A DNA stretch of 64,000 nucleotides from Maribacter_C sp047345145 (lineage in GTDB: Bacteria > Bacteroidota > Bacteroidia > Flavobacteriales > Flavobacteriaceae): positions 372,001 to 436,000 of the forward strand of contig NZ_JBLFER010000002.1 of the NCBI RefSeq assembly GCF_047345145.1, written 5' to 3'. A program made the position numbers and the translations under genes. Positions 1-8,733 of this stretch are shown here, piece after piece; the stretch's first letter is position 1, and each line of letters opens with the position of its first letter. Under the pieces are notes generated by a model. The model did not search any database. It was not told the origin of the DNA and saw only the letters and a list, made by a program, of their open reading frames with translations.

Positions 1-2591
1 AACACTGGATCACCATTGTTGTCTAGTTGGACAGCGTCAACACGGTACTCAGCTACCGTGGTTATAGTAAAGTCAGGACCGTTATTATCACTGTAATCAT
101 ACACAATAACGTTGTTGGTTAGATCTACCAGTTGATAGGCATAACCACTTTGGGGGTTGGTGACATTGATTCTACCTGGGGTAGAACAAACAATATCTCT
201 AGATGTAGTTTGAACATCAATGTTGTTTTGAAAAGCATCAAAATAGAAGCGGTTTAAACAACCGTCTTGATAGGTGATAACCAAGCGATATTTACCTTCA
301 TTTGTTACATTGTAACTGCCTCCTGTCCATATTTGATTCCAATTACAACTTCCATTTTTGTTAGCACAATCATCTGGCGCCGCGGCACAACTTCCTTCAT
401 CCAATTGCTCCCAAACTATACTTTGGGCATCCGTAATACCAGTTTGTAATAGTTGTGAATCACCAGCACCGCATAAGAATAGTTTTACAAGTGAATCACC
501 ATCAATAGTACAAGTTGTAATTTCTCCTTCAATGTCGTTGGTAACATCAGTATCAGTATTTGAAGTGTTGAAATAGTCAACAATTGGGTTTGTGCTATTC
601 GTCCCAAAGCGCTCTACGATTAGAATTTCTTTAAAACCTTTGCACGGGTCTCTTACTATTTTGTCTACTATGTAAGTTCCTTCTTGTGTTACTAAAATAG
701 TACTTGGGTCGTTATCTGGATCACCGTCTGTTATAATTGTGTCGGTAGCGTCAAAAAGACCATTATTGTTATCATCAGTAACCCAAACATAACTATCAAA
801 ACCATCACCTGCATCTAATAAAACTTCTTCACTACAAAGCTGTACTGTTCTTGTAAAATTGCAATTTTCTAAATCATCTAAAAGAAAATTAGTTGCAGTT
901 GGTGTGACAAAACCACAAGAGTTAAATTCAGAAACACTTGGGTCATCTGTAATGTCATACGTGGGGTTGTTAACCCCTCTATAGGTTGAATAAGCACGGT
1001 TCGTGATCTGGTTTGAGCAAGCATTGACAAAGTCAAAACAGTCTTCTGCAATTCTTACCTTTAATCGAATCTCGGTTTCAATACTATTCTCTATTACTAA
1101 GTTGTCAGGTACTGTAAAAAGTAAAGTTCGCGTAGGAATATCATAAGTGTATGTTATACCACTGCCGGTTGGTACTTCAATGTCTCCTGGTTCAAAAGGT
1201 GAAGTTGCTGTGCCATTTGGTGGGAATACATTTATAGGTAAAACGTCTCGAATGGTATACCCTGTCGCATCATCATTGCCTATGTTTTGAAACTTTAATA
1301 CATAATCAATGCGATCTCCAAGATTTACTCCAAGCCCGGTTATGGGGGCTCCTAATGGAGTTTCAACAGTTTTTTCAAGTACAATATCAGGCTCAATAAT
1401 GTCAACCCCGAAAGTGGCTAAAAATGAGCCAAATGCATCACCAGTTGTAGTCATTCTTAGGGTAGCACCTGTTTCACCATTGCCTATTACGCTGTTGCCG
1501 CCGTTTGTAATAGGAAATACGTCTGAGTCGTACCCCATCGAATTGGTGCCATTGATATTTCTTGAAAGCACAACATTGTCGCCCTCGGTAATATTGGCAT
1601 TAAAGAAATTGTCAACATCATTAACTGCAGTAAATAGGTTTGAAAATGTGCCTCCATTTGCCTCATTTTGAAAAGATAAAATTTGGAAAGAATCGCCTGA
1701 GATACTAGTTTCTCCCTCAAGCGCAACGGCCCCTAATTTTGCACGAACGGGGCCTGTTGGAATCGTGTTAAAGCCTGAAACTGGAAATGTAACGTCTCTT
1801 TCCCCGGTTCTGTTGGCCACCCCTGCATAGCCATCAAAAGTTGCAATATACCTGCCGGGCATGGTAGGGTTTTCGTAAATGATGACAAGGGTCCAGCCAG
1901 CAGCTCCATAATTCGTTTGCCCGCGAGTTCCTCGAACATTAGCTACAGTGTATTCACCAGTAGGGTCCGCTAAGGCCTGTAGTTGGTTGGTAACGTTTTT
2001 GTAACATACGTAGGGCCTGTTACGTACTTGGGGAGATCTGGTGAAGCCATCAATAATAATTTCGTCTTCTTCACCAACAGGATCGGCGGCATTGTCTGCC
2101 TGCAAATCAACATAAGTGCCACCTGGCACCATAAACTTTATTGAAGTGTAATCATATCGCCTGTTATCATCACGAAGGCGATCCGTGGAATTATTTGTAT
2201 CATAATTTGAATCTACTACGTCTCGGTCATAGTTTCCTGCCCAATACAGTCCGGCATAATAAATTCTAGAACAATCTGGCAAACTTAACGTGGAACTACT
2301 TGAACTAAAGGTAGATGTGTCATTATCGATATCTACATATTCAATATGGTTATTGTTATTTGCGTCGGTGCCATTATGCGGCACATTTACATTGTTAGGG
2401 CCTCTTCTTCTGCCGGTTCTTCGATTCATAACCGTATTTGAAATAAGCGTGTAGTCCCCTTTTATAGAAATGTAAGAGTTGCCTTGATCATCTAATCGAG
2501 GTGTGAATGGTATTACTTCTTGTGAAAAACCAACAAAACCTAGCAAAAGAGCGCTAAGTAAAAGTAACTTTTTGGTAAAATTTGGCATCAT
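1..2591 (-). CDS. DUF11-containing T9SS-type surface protein, N-terminal part (cut by window edge)
   Basis: The reading frame is open from ATG at 2591 to the window edge, giving 863 codons without a stop; the C-terminus lies outside. A Sec signal peptide is visible (MMPNFTKKL, then a hydrophobic LLLLSALLLGFVGFSQ). A globular N-terminal part includes the segments RIYYAGLYWAG and YGAAGWTLVIIYE. A DUF11-like beta-sandwich covers about residues 405-520 (EKTVETPLGAP, GDRIDYVLKFQNIGNDDATGY). Cys-rich Ig-like segments follow (about 560-830), including VWEQLDEGSC and CNWNQIW. This layout is known from large flavobacterial T9SS type B adhesins that end in a CHU_C-type sorting domain, but that end cannot be checked here. 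A second in-frame ATG follows at once (2588). A promoter-like element and a direct-repeat operator lie 110-180 bp upstream. The role is probably cell-surface adhesion; this is inference from the family. Confidence 0.85.
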   Translation of the reverse strand, partial: MMPNFTKKLLLLSALLLGFVGFSQEVIPFTPRLDDQGNSYISIKGDYTLISNTVMNRRTGRRRGPNNVNVPHNGTDANNNNHIEYVDIDNDTSTFSSSSSTLSLPDCSRIYYAGLYWAGNYDRDVVDSNYDTNNSTDRLRDDNRRYDYTSIKFMVPGGTYVDLQADNAADPVGEEDEIIIDGFTRSPQVRNRPYVCYKNVTNQLQALADPTGEYTVANVRGTRGQTNYGAAGWTLVIIYENPTMPGRYIATFDGYAGVANRTGERDVTFPVSGFNTIPTGPVRAKLGAVALEGETSISGDSFQILSFQNEANGGTFSNLFTAVNDVDNFFNANITEGDNVVLSRNINGTNSMGYDSDVFPITNGGNSVIGNGETGATLRMTTTGDAFGSFLATFGVDIIEPDIVLEKTVETPLGAPITGLGVNLGDRIDYVLKFQNIGNDDATGYTIRDVLPINVFPPNGTATSPFEPGDIEVPTGSGITYTYDIPTRTLLFTVPDNLVIENSIETEIRLKVRIAEDCFDFVNACSNQITNRAYSTYRGVNNPTYDITDDPSVSEFNSCGFVTPTATNFLLDDLENCNFTRTVQLCSEEVLLDAGDGFDSYVWVTDDNNNGLFDATDTIITDGDPDNDPSTILVTQEGTYIVDKIVRDPCKGFKEILIVERFGTNSTNPIVDYFNTSNTDTDVTNDIEGEITTCTIDGDSLVKLFLCGAGDSQLLQTGITDAQSIVWEQLDEGSCAAAPDDCANKNGSCNWNQIWTGGSYNVTNEGKYRLVITYQDGCLNRFYFDAFQNNIDVQTTSRDIVCSTPGRINVTNPQSGYAYQLVDLTNNVIVYDYSDNNGPDFTITTVAEYRVDAVQLDNNGDPV

Positions 2592-2702
2592 TTATTCAAG
2601 TAGGTTTGGTATTCAAACTCATTTTAGATTTTATCATTAAATGAGCGGTTATTTAGGCGGCACTTTTTAAAAGAATTCCGCAAAAATGGTATTAACTATT
2701 AC

Positions 2703-2712
2703 TAACAAATAT
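2703..2712 (-). promoter_or_regulatory. promoter-like -7 element of the DUF11 adhesin gene
   Basis: On the minus strand the element reads ATATTTGTTA. It resembles the Bacteroidota -7 box (TAnnTTTG) but is not a perfect match. It lies exactly 31 bp downstream of the direct repeat, the same offset as the identical 10-mer at 8580-8589 upstream of the second adhesin gene. No TTG -33 box is evident, which would suit an activator-dependent promoter. The leader would be about 105 nt. Confidence 0.45.
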
Positions 2713-2739
2713 TAACCTTAAAAATGAGCGGTAGAATTT

Positions 2740-2770
2740 AATGTTGTAGTATGGTCAAAATCTGTTGTGA
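2740..2770 (-). promoter_or_regulatory. direct-repeat operator, LytTR-like (site A)
   Basis: Read on the plus strand, ATGTTGTAG (2741-2749) and CTGTTGTGA (2762-2770) form a direct repeat with a start-to-start distance of 21 bp. Three further sites with the same core and identical spacing lie at 8617, 31369 and 44210, each upstream of a minus-strand gene. LytTR-family regulators are known to bind two approximately 9-bp direct repeats about 21 bp apart, containing GTT. The regulator is not in this window, so its assignment is inference. Confidence 0.5.
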
Positions 2771-4063
2771 AAGCACAATTTTAGAAGGTTTGTTCTTGCT
2801 AAATAGGAGCAAATCTAGAAGCGCAGTACATGTTTGAAAAAGCTGAAAATCAGACACTTTCGAATCTTGCAATCTATTTCTTACAGAAAATCGAACACGC
2901 CTTTTAACTATAAAAATCGAGTTATAGCCTTAGATTTTTCGTCTCGAAATTGCTTTTTATATGTTTCAGAATTTGTTTGAAGGAAAGAATTCCAAATAAA
3001 AACAAGAAGTATTTTGTTGATGTGAAACACGAATAAATGGTTTAATTTTTCAACTCGATTTGAGGTTGAATTTAGATGCTAAGAAGCGCTCTTTTTTTGT
3101 TAAAACCTGCTTAAAAAGACCTTTGAAATGACGCTCACAAAAACTTCTCGAGGCTAACTTTTTAGACTCAAAGCCCCCTCAAATTATAACACTTAGGCAA
3201 AAGAAAGAGAAAATTGTTAAAAGCAATCTTAGCTGAGAACGCGGTATGTGTTTATATATAGAAACCAAAAGAACAGCGATCTACTTTTGAGCGTGCTTAT
3301 TTGAAGCTAGTTGTCTTCAAAATTTTGTTAGAGAGAAGCGTATGGTTTGTCATTCTGAATCAGCACAGATTTATCTTATTTTAAAAATATTGTAGAGTTA
3401 AATAGGGAACACAATTTTTTTTCAATCGGAGTTTTGTTGAGTTGAAACAAATAATCAAAGAGGTAGTTCATATCTGAGACGGGCGCGCGCAGTGCGGCTT
3501 TAATCTTTCACCAAATAAATTACAGAATCTTATTACTGACAATAGAAATTTGCCAGTATATATAATTAAAGACTTTCCTTGAGAAGCTTTTATTAATGAT
3601 CAAATCCAGGTTCAATCGTAACATAAAGTACGATGTTACGCAAAAGGAGAATTACTAAAGTTTAGGAGTGCCTAAATCTTTGAAAAATACTTTTAAGTGC
3701 AACTTTGACAAAAATAGTTGAGCTTGTTAGATAAATGGAGGTGCAGATAACAAGAATAATCGTGAAAGAGCAACTTGAGTTTCAGAAATTTTTAATCCTT
3801 TAGAACACCTTAAAAATAAAGCGCTTGATCAAGCTAAGGTGTGAAATTTGAGCATAATAACTACAGTTCTTCTTCAGAAGAATTTCAATCTTAGAGTCGT
3901 AAGCTGTTAGAGCATTGCTTCAAGATTTAGATTCTATAAATAGGCCTACCTCTCTTAGTTTTCAGCTTTTAGGAGTAGTGGCATGAAATTTAGAAGAATC
4001 AATAATCTGAATAATTTTCAGCTTTTGATTCTTGAAAATAAGACATTGTATTAAGCCGACAGC

Positions 4064-6196
4064 TTACGCAAGGGTATTTGGGTTTACACGCATAATCCAC
4101 ATTTTATCGTCATACGAATCGTTAATCTTGGAGTAGTAAGAGATTAAAGCGTTGTTCCAAGATTCGTGCTTTTTCAAATAAACATATCTCCAGTTATTTT
4201 CTGGATTGATAAAGTAGCTGGCATTAAGTCCGAAAGAATTTAAAAGGCGAACGAATTTTTTCGCGTTGCTTGGTTTTGCAAAGACGTTTGCGATGATATA
4301 ATATCCAGAACCAACACCTTTTATTTGGAAATTTTTTGGGTTTGCTTTGGTCGCGGCAACTCTATCTTTGACTACAATATTTCTTTCTAGCTCATCAGTA
4401 TTATACTTTGCTGATTTTTGTTGTATTTTATCTACATTGCTTGCATATGCCTCATTCGAGTATCGATTGTCAACATTCATTACCCATAGGTCGTCGTTGT
4501 ACCGCCCATCTAAATTACTTTTGTAGGCATCGGCAGCTTCTTGCCAAGTATCAAATCTTTCTAGGTATACATACTTTAACCCATTGTTCGTATTATCAAC
4601 ATAATTTGAAGAGAATCCTTGGTCATTTAACCTATCCATAAAGTTGTTCATGTATTGACCTCCTTTATAAACATTAGCTATCAAATAGTAACCATCATCT
4701 ACCCCATCAAGGTTTTTGAATTTTCTGCTTTTAATCGCATCGCGATCAGCATTATTAGTATAGTCACTAGCCTTGGTATTGTCCTGAGCCACTGCATTAC
4801 TAGACGGTGTATTATTCTCAATGGGCTTTGTATTTCTCGTGGGAACCGCGACTATTTTATCTTGTGCGGTATTTTTTGATTCTGTTTGTTCAGAACTAGG
4901 TCTATTTTGATTGGTATTCGAGTTATTGACTAATCCAGAGGAACGATCTTTTCCTGTCAGAAATAGTTGCTCTGCTCTTTGTTCAACATCAGGTCTATTT
5001 CCTTTGGTTTCATTGCGAACCATTCGCATGACCATTTCAAAACGACGTTCTAAATCTTTTTGGCGATTCGCTTCGAGAGAGTCTTGACGAAACATTAATT
5101 CGGCCAATACTTCTTCATTTTCTGCAAGCTTCCTTTTTAATGCTTCAACTTCATCATTTGAGGCAAGAGCATCAGTGTTTAGCTCTTCATCGTTTTCAAC
5201 AAGTTCTTCTCCACCCTCTTCAAGCATTACTCGGTCCTCTGTAAGATTTGGTGTAAATGAATAGGCCAATGATATTTCATGGGTGACCCCTAAATTATTG
5301 AAATCTGTGCCAAATCCTTTTTCCATGGTATATCCAAGAGAAAGACGTTGATTAATGTTAAATCCTGCTCCAGCAGAAGCCCCATAGAAAGTATCGTACC
5401 CTCCTTGCAGCCATCCTAATTTTGGTAGGTCTAAAATTAGACTTCCACCTAAGGAAAGATCTTGTTCAACTTCGGAAACCAAACCACTTCTTGGGTTCAT
5501 ACGTACACGAGCTAATGGCATTAAGCGGCCACTTTCTAAAATCCCACTAGATTTATCAAAGGGATAGGTGTATTGTAGATGAGCGGAGTAGGTTTTATTA
5601 CTAAAGTCAGTTAATGTCTTACTAGTTTTTAAGTTATAATCGAATAAGTTTTCCGCAAAAACTCCGAAGTCAAATTGACCATAGGATAGGTTGAATCCGG
5701 GTTGAAACGAAAGTACATTACTATCTTCTCTTCCATTTAGAGCCTCATCAATAGGATTTAGAGGATCTAGATCATTTTTGTTTAGTCCAGAACTATAGTA
5801 GGCTAGGTTGGCGCCAAAAGTAAAATTACTTTTGTCGCTTAATTTGATACCATAAGCCATGTTGGCAAGAGCACCAATATTTGATACAGCACCTACTTTT
5901 TGCGTATATAAACTCAAGCCTAAACCACTTCTATCACTTACCCTACCGCTATAACTCAAGAAATAGGTCTGATCATTATTATCAAAAGATACCGATTGGT
6001 TTCTATGTAATAAGTTAATATATGAATTATCCTCTCGAACGGTGGAAAAAGTAGGGTTAATCAAAAACCTATTGAATTTCAAAAGATTTTGGGGTGCCAC
6101 TTGATATGGCAGTATTGGATCGTCTTCTTGGGCGTTAACTGAAGTTAAAGACGCCAAAGCAATCAAAGGAAGTATTAGTAGGTGTTTTAGTTTCAT
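4064..6196 (-). CDS. PorP/SprF-family outer membrane protein fused to two SPOR-like modules
   Basis: Signal peptide (residues 1-22, ending NAQ), then a PorP/SprF-type beta-barrel domain (about 28-315) with the hallmark FNRFLINPTF start. An acidic segment (325-345) and a charged coiled coil (347-400) follow, then a Ser/Asn/Thr-rich linker (415-490). Two SPOR-like modules come last (493-577 and 623-705), each with a GxxxGYYxIANVF core, a central YVYL strand and a closing W(V/I)M strand. Ordinary PorP/SprF proteins are about 310 residues; this one has 710. It lies 9 bp downstream of the T9SS type B adhesin and is surely co-transcribed. PorP/SprF proteins are known partners that help export or anchor the neighbouring adhesin at the outer membrane. 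The SPOR-like modules may bind peptidoglycan or another envelope partner; that is inference. Confidence 0.85.
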   Translation of the reverse strand: MKLKHLLILPLIALASLTSVNAQEDDPILPYQVAPQNLLKFNRFLINPTFSTVREDNSYINLLHRNQSVSFDNNDQTYFLSYSGRVSDRSGLGLSLYTQKVGAVSNIGALANMAYGIKLSDKSNFTFGANLAYYSSGLNKNDLDPLNPIDEALNGREDSNVLSFQPGFNLSYGQFDFGVFAENLFDYNLKTSKTLTDFSNKTYSAHLQYTYPFDKSSGILESGRLMPLARVRMNPRSGLVSEVEQDLSLGGSLILDLPKLGWLQGGYDTFYGASAGAGFNINQRLSLGYTMEKGFGTDFNNLGVTHEISLAYSFTPNLTEDRVMLEEGGEELVENDEELNTDALASNDEVEALKRKLAENEEVLAELMFRQDSLEANRQKDLERRFEMVMRMVRNETKGNRPDVEQRAEQLFLTGKDRSSGLVNNSNTNQNRPSSEQTESKNTAQDKIVAVPTRNTKPIENNTPSSNAVAQDNTKASDYTNNADRDAIKSRKFKNLDGVDDGYYLIANVYKGGQYMNNFMDRLNDQGFSSNYVDNTNNGLKYVYLERFDTWQEAADAYKSNLDGRYNDDLWVMNVDNRYSNEAYASNVDKIQQKSAKYNTDELERNIVVKDRVAATKANPKNFQIKGVGSGYYIIANVFAKPSNAKKFVRLLNSFGLNASYFINPENNWRYVYLKKHESWNNALISYYSKINDSYDDKMWIMRVNPNTLA

Positions 6197-6205
6197 GGTA
6201 GTAGG

Positions 6206-8449
6206 TTATCGAATAACAGTAATGGTACCTTGCTTTAATGTTTCGGAGGCATTCTTAATAACATAGTAGAATACCATATTTTGTTTAGGGAATGACATGG
6301 AAGACTGTGGCCAGTTATTGGCATAACTAGTTTCATTAATCAACTCCTCTCCTTTATCATTATAGATGATTACGTTTATATCTGATTTATTTGAGTAAGA
6401 ATTAGGAATTACCCATTGATCATTTGCACCATCTCCATTTGGTGTAATCACGTTTGGCACGTTAAATAGATCTAGATAAACAGCAGTAAGTTGTCTTGTA
6501 ATTTGACAATTATCAACGTTTGCTACAAGGGTGAAAGTACCTTCTTCTGTAAAAGTCATTTGATCAGTACTGCTCAATAAGTTATTACCTTCATCAAACC
6601 ATTGGTATGCAGTTCCGCCACTAGCGGTAACGGTTTTTGAACTACCCTCTGGAAAGACAACCTCTCCGTCCACATCAAAGGAGATGAGGTTAGGATCTAA
6701 TGGGGTAATTATTATTTCGTTGGAATTTAATGGGCACCCATCTTTGTCTAATACCAAACGGTATGTGCCTGGTTCTGCAACATTAAGAATTGTATCTGTA
6801 GTATTTACAGAAGCACCGTCTCTTTCCCAAGAAAAACTTTCTCCGGTTAAGTCAGTTGCTGTACCTATTGTAATAGTATCTGATGAACTACAATACACTA
6901 AACCGGTACTAGTTATAGTTACAGTTTCGCTGGTTAACAATTGGACTGGCAACATATTTGAAGTTTCATTGTAGCTTCCTAAAGTTGCATTAACGCTATA
7001 ATTCCCATTTTCGGTTGGATTGGTCAAACTAATATTTTGGCTTGCCGCTCCACTTATATCGGCCCCATTAAGTTGCCATTGGTATGAAAAAGATGTTTCT
7101 AACTGAGCGGTTACATCTGAGGTACTTCCATCGGAGGCAACTGCGTTTATTCTCGCTACTTCTAAAACTGCACTAGTATTAACACAAGCTGTATACGACG
7201 AATCATAATCAACAACAATATCAAAACTTGTGGGTACAACGGCGACGGTGTTCTCAGAATTAATTGTTGATGAACAAGAACCTGTCGAAGTAACAGCACA
7301 ATAGTAGGTGCCGTCTTGGGTTATATCTAATGTTGCGTTTGTAGCGCCGCCAACAGCTACTCCATTTCTATACCATTGATATGAGGGAGTATTTGCTGTA
7401 GTGTTTACGCTTAGGGTTTCAGGTTGAGAAGGTAGAATTACAATATTTGCAGGGTTGTTTCTAGTTACTGTAAATGCACCAGCATTGGTCATTGTTACAG
7501 CAGCGGAGCGTTGTGTGCAAACACCATTTCCTGAGATTTCTACTTGATAATCTCCTTCAAAGTTAGCTGTGTTTCCATCTACGGTATAAGAAGTTGTGGT
7601 CGCTCCTGATATGACAGTATTATCTTTATACCATTGATAACTCCAGGTAGGATCTGTAGAGTCAATAGTCAAGGTTTCTGTTTCTCCGGGGCAAAGAGCG
7701 GTTTTGCTTGGGGGTGTAATTCCTATGCCCACTCCAGCAGTTCCAATTGTTACGGTTACAATATTGGAATCTGTATTCGCATTAAATGAACATTCTCCAT
7801 AGTCAATTAGGGCAAAATACATGCCACTTGTGGTTATATTCAAGGTGTGTCCAGTTTCCGTCAAAGGAGTCGGGTTACCACTTCGGAACCATGAATAACT
7901 ATAGCTTTCAGGATTTGAGATGTTATCGACCTGTAACGTAACAGCGGTATCGCTGCAAACATCCCCAGGAGGAACACCATCACCTAGCTCACTAATGTTA
8001 AGATTACTAGTGATATCCATGTAGTACATTGGATAGGTATTATCTGATTCAGCCGAACTAACAGGACTTGTGCTTCTGGCGCGAAATTTATACCCTTCCC
8101 CTCTTGTGTCGGTTGGAATAGAAAAATTAAGGTCGAAGTTTTTCGGGTTAGCCGTATTTTGATCTCCTACTCTTCCAAGCTCAACAGCGTTTGTAAAGTC
8201 TCCGTTGGCATCAGAAAGTTCTAAAACAAATTCATTATCGGCGTTTGCTGTTCCACCCCAAGCAATGGTAACATCGTATGAGTTAAATGGCCCTGCACCA
8301 TTATCAATACCAGCGCAGATTTTTGTAAAGCCAGATGAGCCACCTGCAGGTACCGGCGGAAGCATAGCAATTTGTGAAGAAACTTGAAATGAAATCAACG
8401 CAAAAAGCGCCAACAAGAATAGACGGGGAAAGCTTAAGTTAGTTTTCAT
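6206..8449 (-). CDS. T9SS type B sorting domain protein with Ig-like repeats
   Basis: I place the start at ATG 8449, which gives a clean signal peptide (MKTNLSFPRLFLLALFALIS, cleavage near SSQ) and 747 residues. The frame runs upstream to 8539, but those 30 residues are charged and unlike a leader. After an N-terminal beta-rich domain there are several approximately 85-90-residue Ig/PKD-like repeats with the flavobacterial YQWY(K/R)(D/N)G strand (such as YQWYKDNTVISGA, YQWYRNGVAVGGA, YQWQLNGADISGA). The C-terminus is a CHU_C/gliding-motility-associated type B sorting domain (VPNVITPNGDGANDQW to the end), which sends the protein through T9SS to the cell surface. The PorP-SPOR gene follows after 9 bp. 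A surface adhesin role is likely. Confidence 0.9.
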   Translation of the reverse strand: MKTNLSFPRLFLLALFALISFQVSSQIAMLPPVPAGGSSGFTKICAGIDNGAGPFNSYDVTIAWGGTANADNEFVLELSDANGDFTNAVELGRVGDQNTANPKNFDLNFSIPTDTRGEGYKFRARSTSPVSSAESDNTYPMYYMDITSNLNISELGDGVPPGDVCSDTAVTLQVDNISNPESYSYSWFRSGNPTPLTETGHTLNITTSGMYFALIDYGECSFNANTDSNIVTVTIGTAGVGIGITPPSKTALCPGETETLTIDSTDPTWSYQWYKDNTVISGATTTSYTVDGNTANFEGDYQVEISGNGVCTQRSAAVTMTNAGAFTVTRNNPANIVILPSQPETLSVNTTANTPSYQWYRNGVAVGGATNATLDITQDGTYYCAVTSTGSCSSTINSENTVAVVPTSFDIVVDYDSSYTACVNTSAVLEVARINAVASDGSTSDVTAQLETSFSYQWQLNGADISGAASQNISLTNPTENGNYSVNATLGSYNETSNMLPVQLLTSETVTITSTGLVYCSSSDTITIGTATDLTGESFSWERDGASVNTTDTILNVAEPGTYRLVLDKDGCPLNSNEIIITPLDPNLISFDVDGEVVFPEGSSKTVTASGGTAYQWFDEGNNLLSSTDQMTFTEEGTFTLVANVDNCQITRQLTAVYLDLFNVPNVITPNGDGANDQWVIPNSYSNKSDINVIIYNDKGEELINETSYANNWPQSSMSFPKQNMVFYYVIKNASETLKQGTITVIR

Positions 8450-8579
8450 AAGTAGTAGTAGTTTTGGGGCTACAGTTTTATCTTCAGATTTGGGACTTTC
8501 GATAAAACGTATAATTTTTCGTTTTATTGGTTTCAACAATGGTTGAAATTTGCTTAACGGTCTCTTATACAGTATTCAA

Positions 8580-8589
8580 TAACAAATAT
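8580..8589 (-). promoter_or_regulatory. promoter-like -7 element of the adhesin-PorP operon
   Basis: ATATTTGTTA on the minus strand, identical to the 10-mer at 2703-2712 and at the same 31-bp offset from its direct repeat. This supports both as functional core promoters. The predicted leader before ATG 8449 is about 125 nt. Confidence 0.45.
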
Positions 8590-8616
8590 GTCCTTTATTT
8601 ACTGGCCTATCAATTT

Positions 8617-8647
8617 AATGTTGTAGCGCCAAACAAAATTGTTGTGA
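8617..8647 (-). promoter_or_regulatory. direct-repeat operator, LytTR-like (site B)
   Basis: ATGTTGTAG (8618-8626) and TTGTTGTGA (8639-8647) are 21 bp apart on the plus strand. The 15-mer AATTTAATGTTGTAG (8612-8626) is identical to 2735-2749 at site A. The site lies between the divergent adhesin operon and glnS; by position and by the shared core promoter it belongs to the adhesin operon. Confidence 0.5.
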
Positions 8648-8704
8648 ACTCTCCTATTTCCATGGTTAAGGTTTTTTAATAGGCGGTAATCATTGCATTT
8701 TTGC

Positions 8705-8712
8705 TACTTTTG
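8705..8712 (+). promoter_or_regulatory. -7 promoter element of glnS
   Basis: TACTTTTG matches TAnnTTTG and lies 21 bp before ATG 8734. It argues against starting glnS at the in-frame TTG 8701, which lies upstream of this box. Confidence 0.55.
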
Positions 8713-8733
8713 TGGTTCTTTAAAAAGCACCTT

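Larger units (their letters stand above)
2592..4063. other. 1.47 kb gene-free region
   Basis: No coding frame of note exists on either strand and stop codons are dense in all frames. The adhesin-proximal end holds the direct-repeat operator (2740-2770) and a promoter-like element (2703-2712). A weak hairpin (AAGAATCAA at 3994-4002 with TTGATTCTT at 4025-4033, 22-nt loop) lies after the stop of the PorP-like gene but has no U tract. I saw no tRNA, REP element or recognisable decayed gene in the remainder. The length is unusual in this otherwise tightly packed window. Confidence 0.6.

Noticed and set aside
1309..1939. Open frames inside the first adhesin gene on both strands
   Set aside because: They lie in other frames of a clearly coding minus-strand reading frame with signal peptide and DUF11 features.
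3994..4033. AAGAATCAA/TTGATTCTT hairpin after the PorP fusion as a terminator
   Set aside because: The loop is 22 nt, the stem is AT-rich and no U tract follows in the gene direction.
8450..8539. Longer N-terminus of the Ig-like adhesin (30 more residues)
   Set aside because: The extra residues are charged and would bury the signal peptide that begins at ATG 8449.
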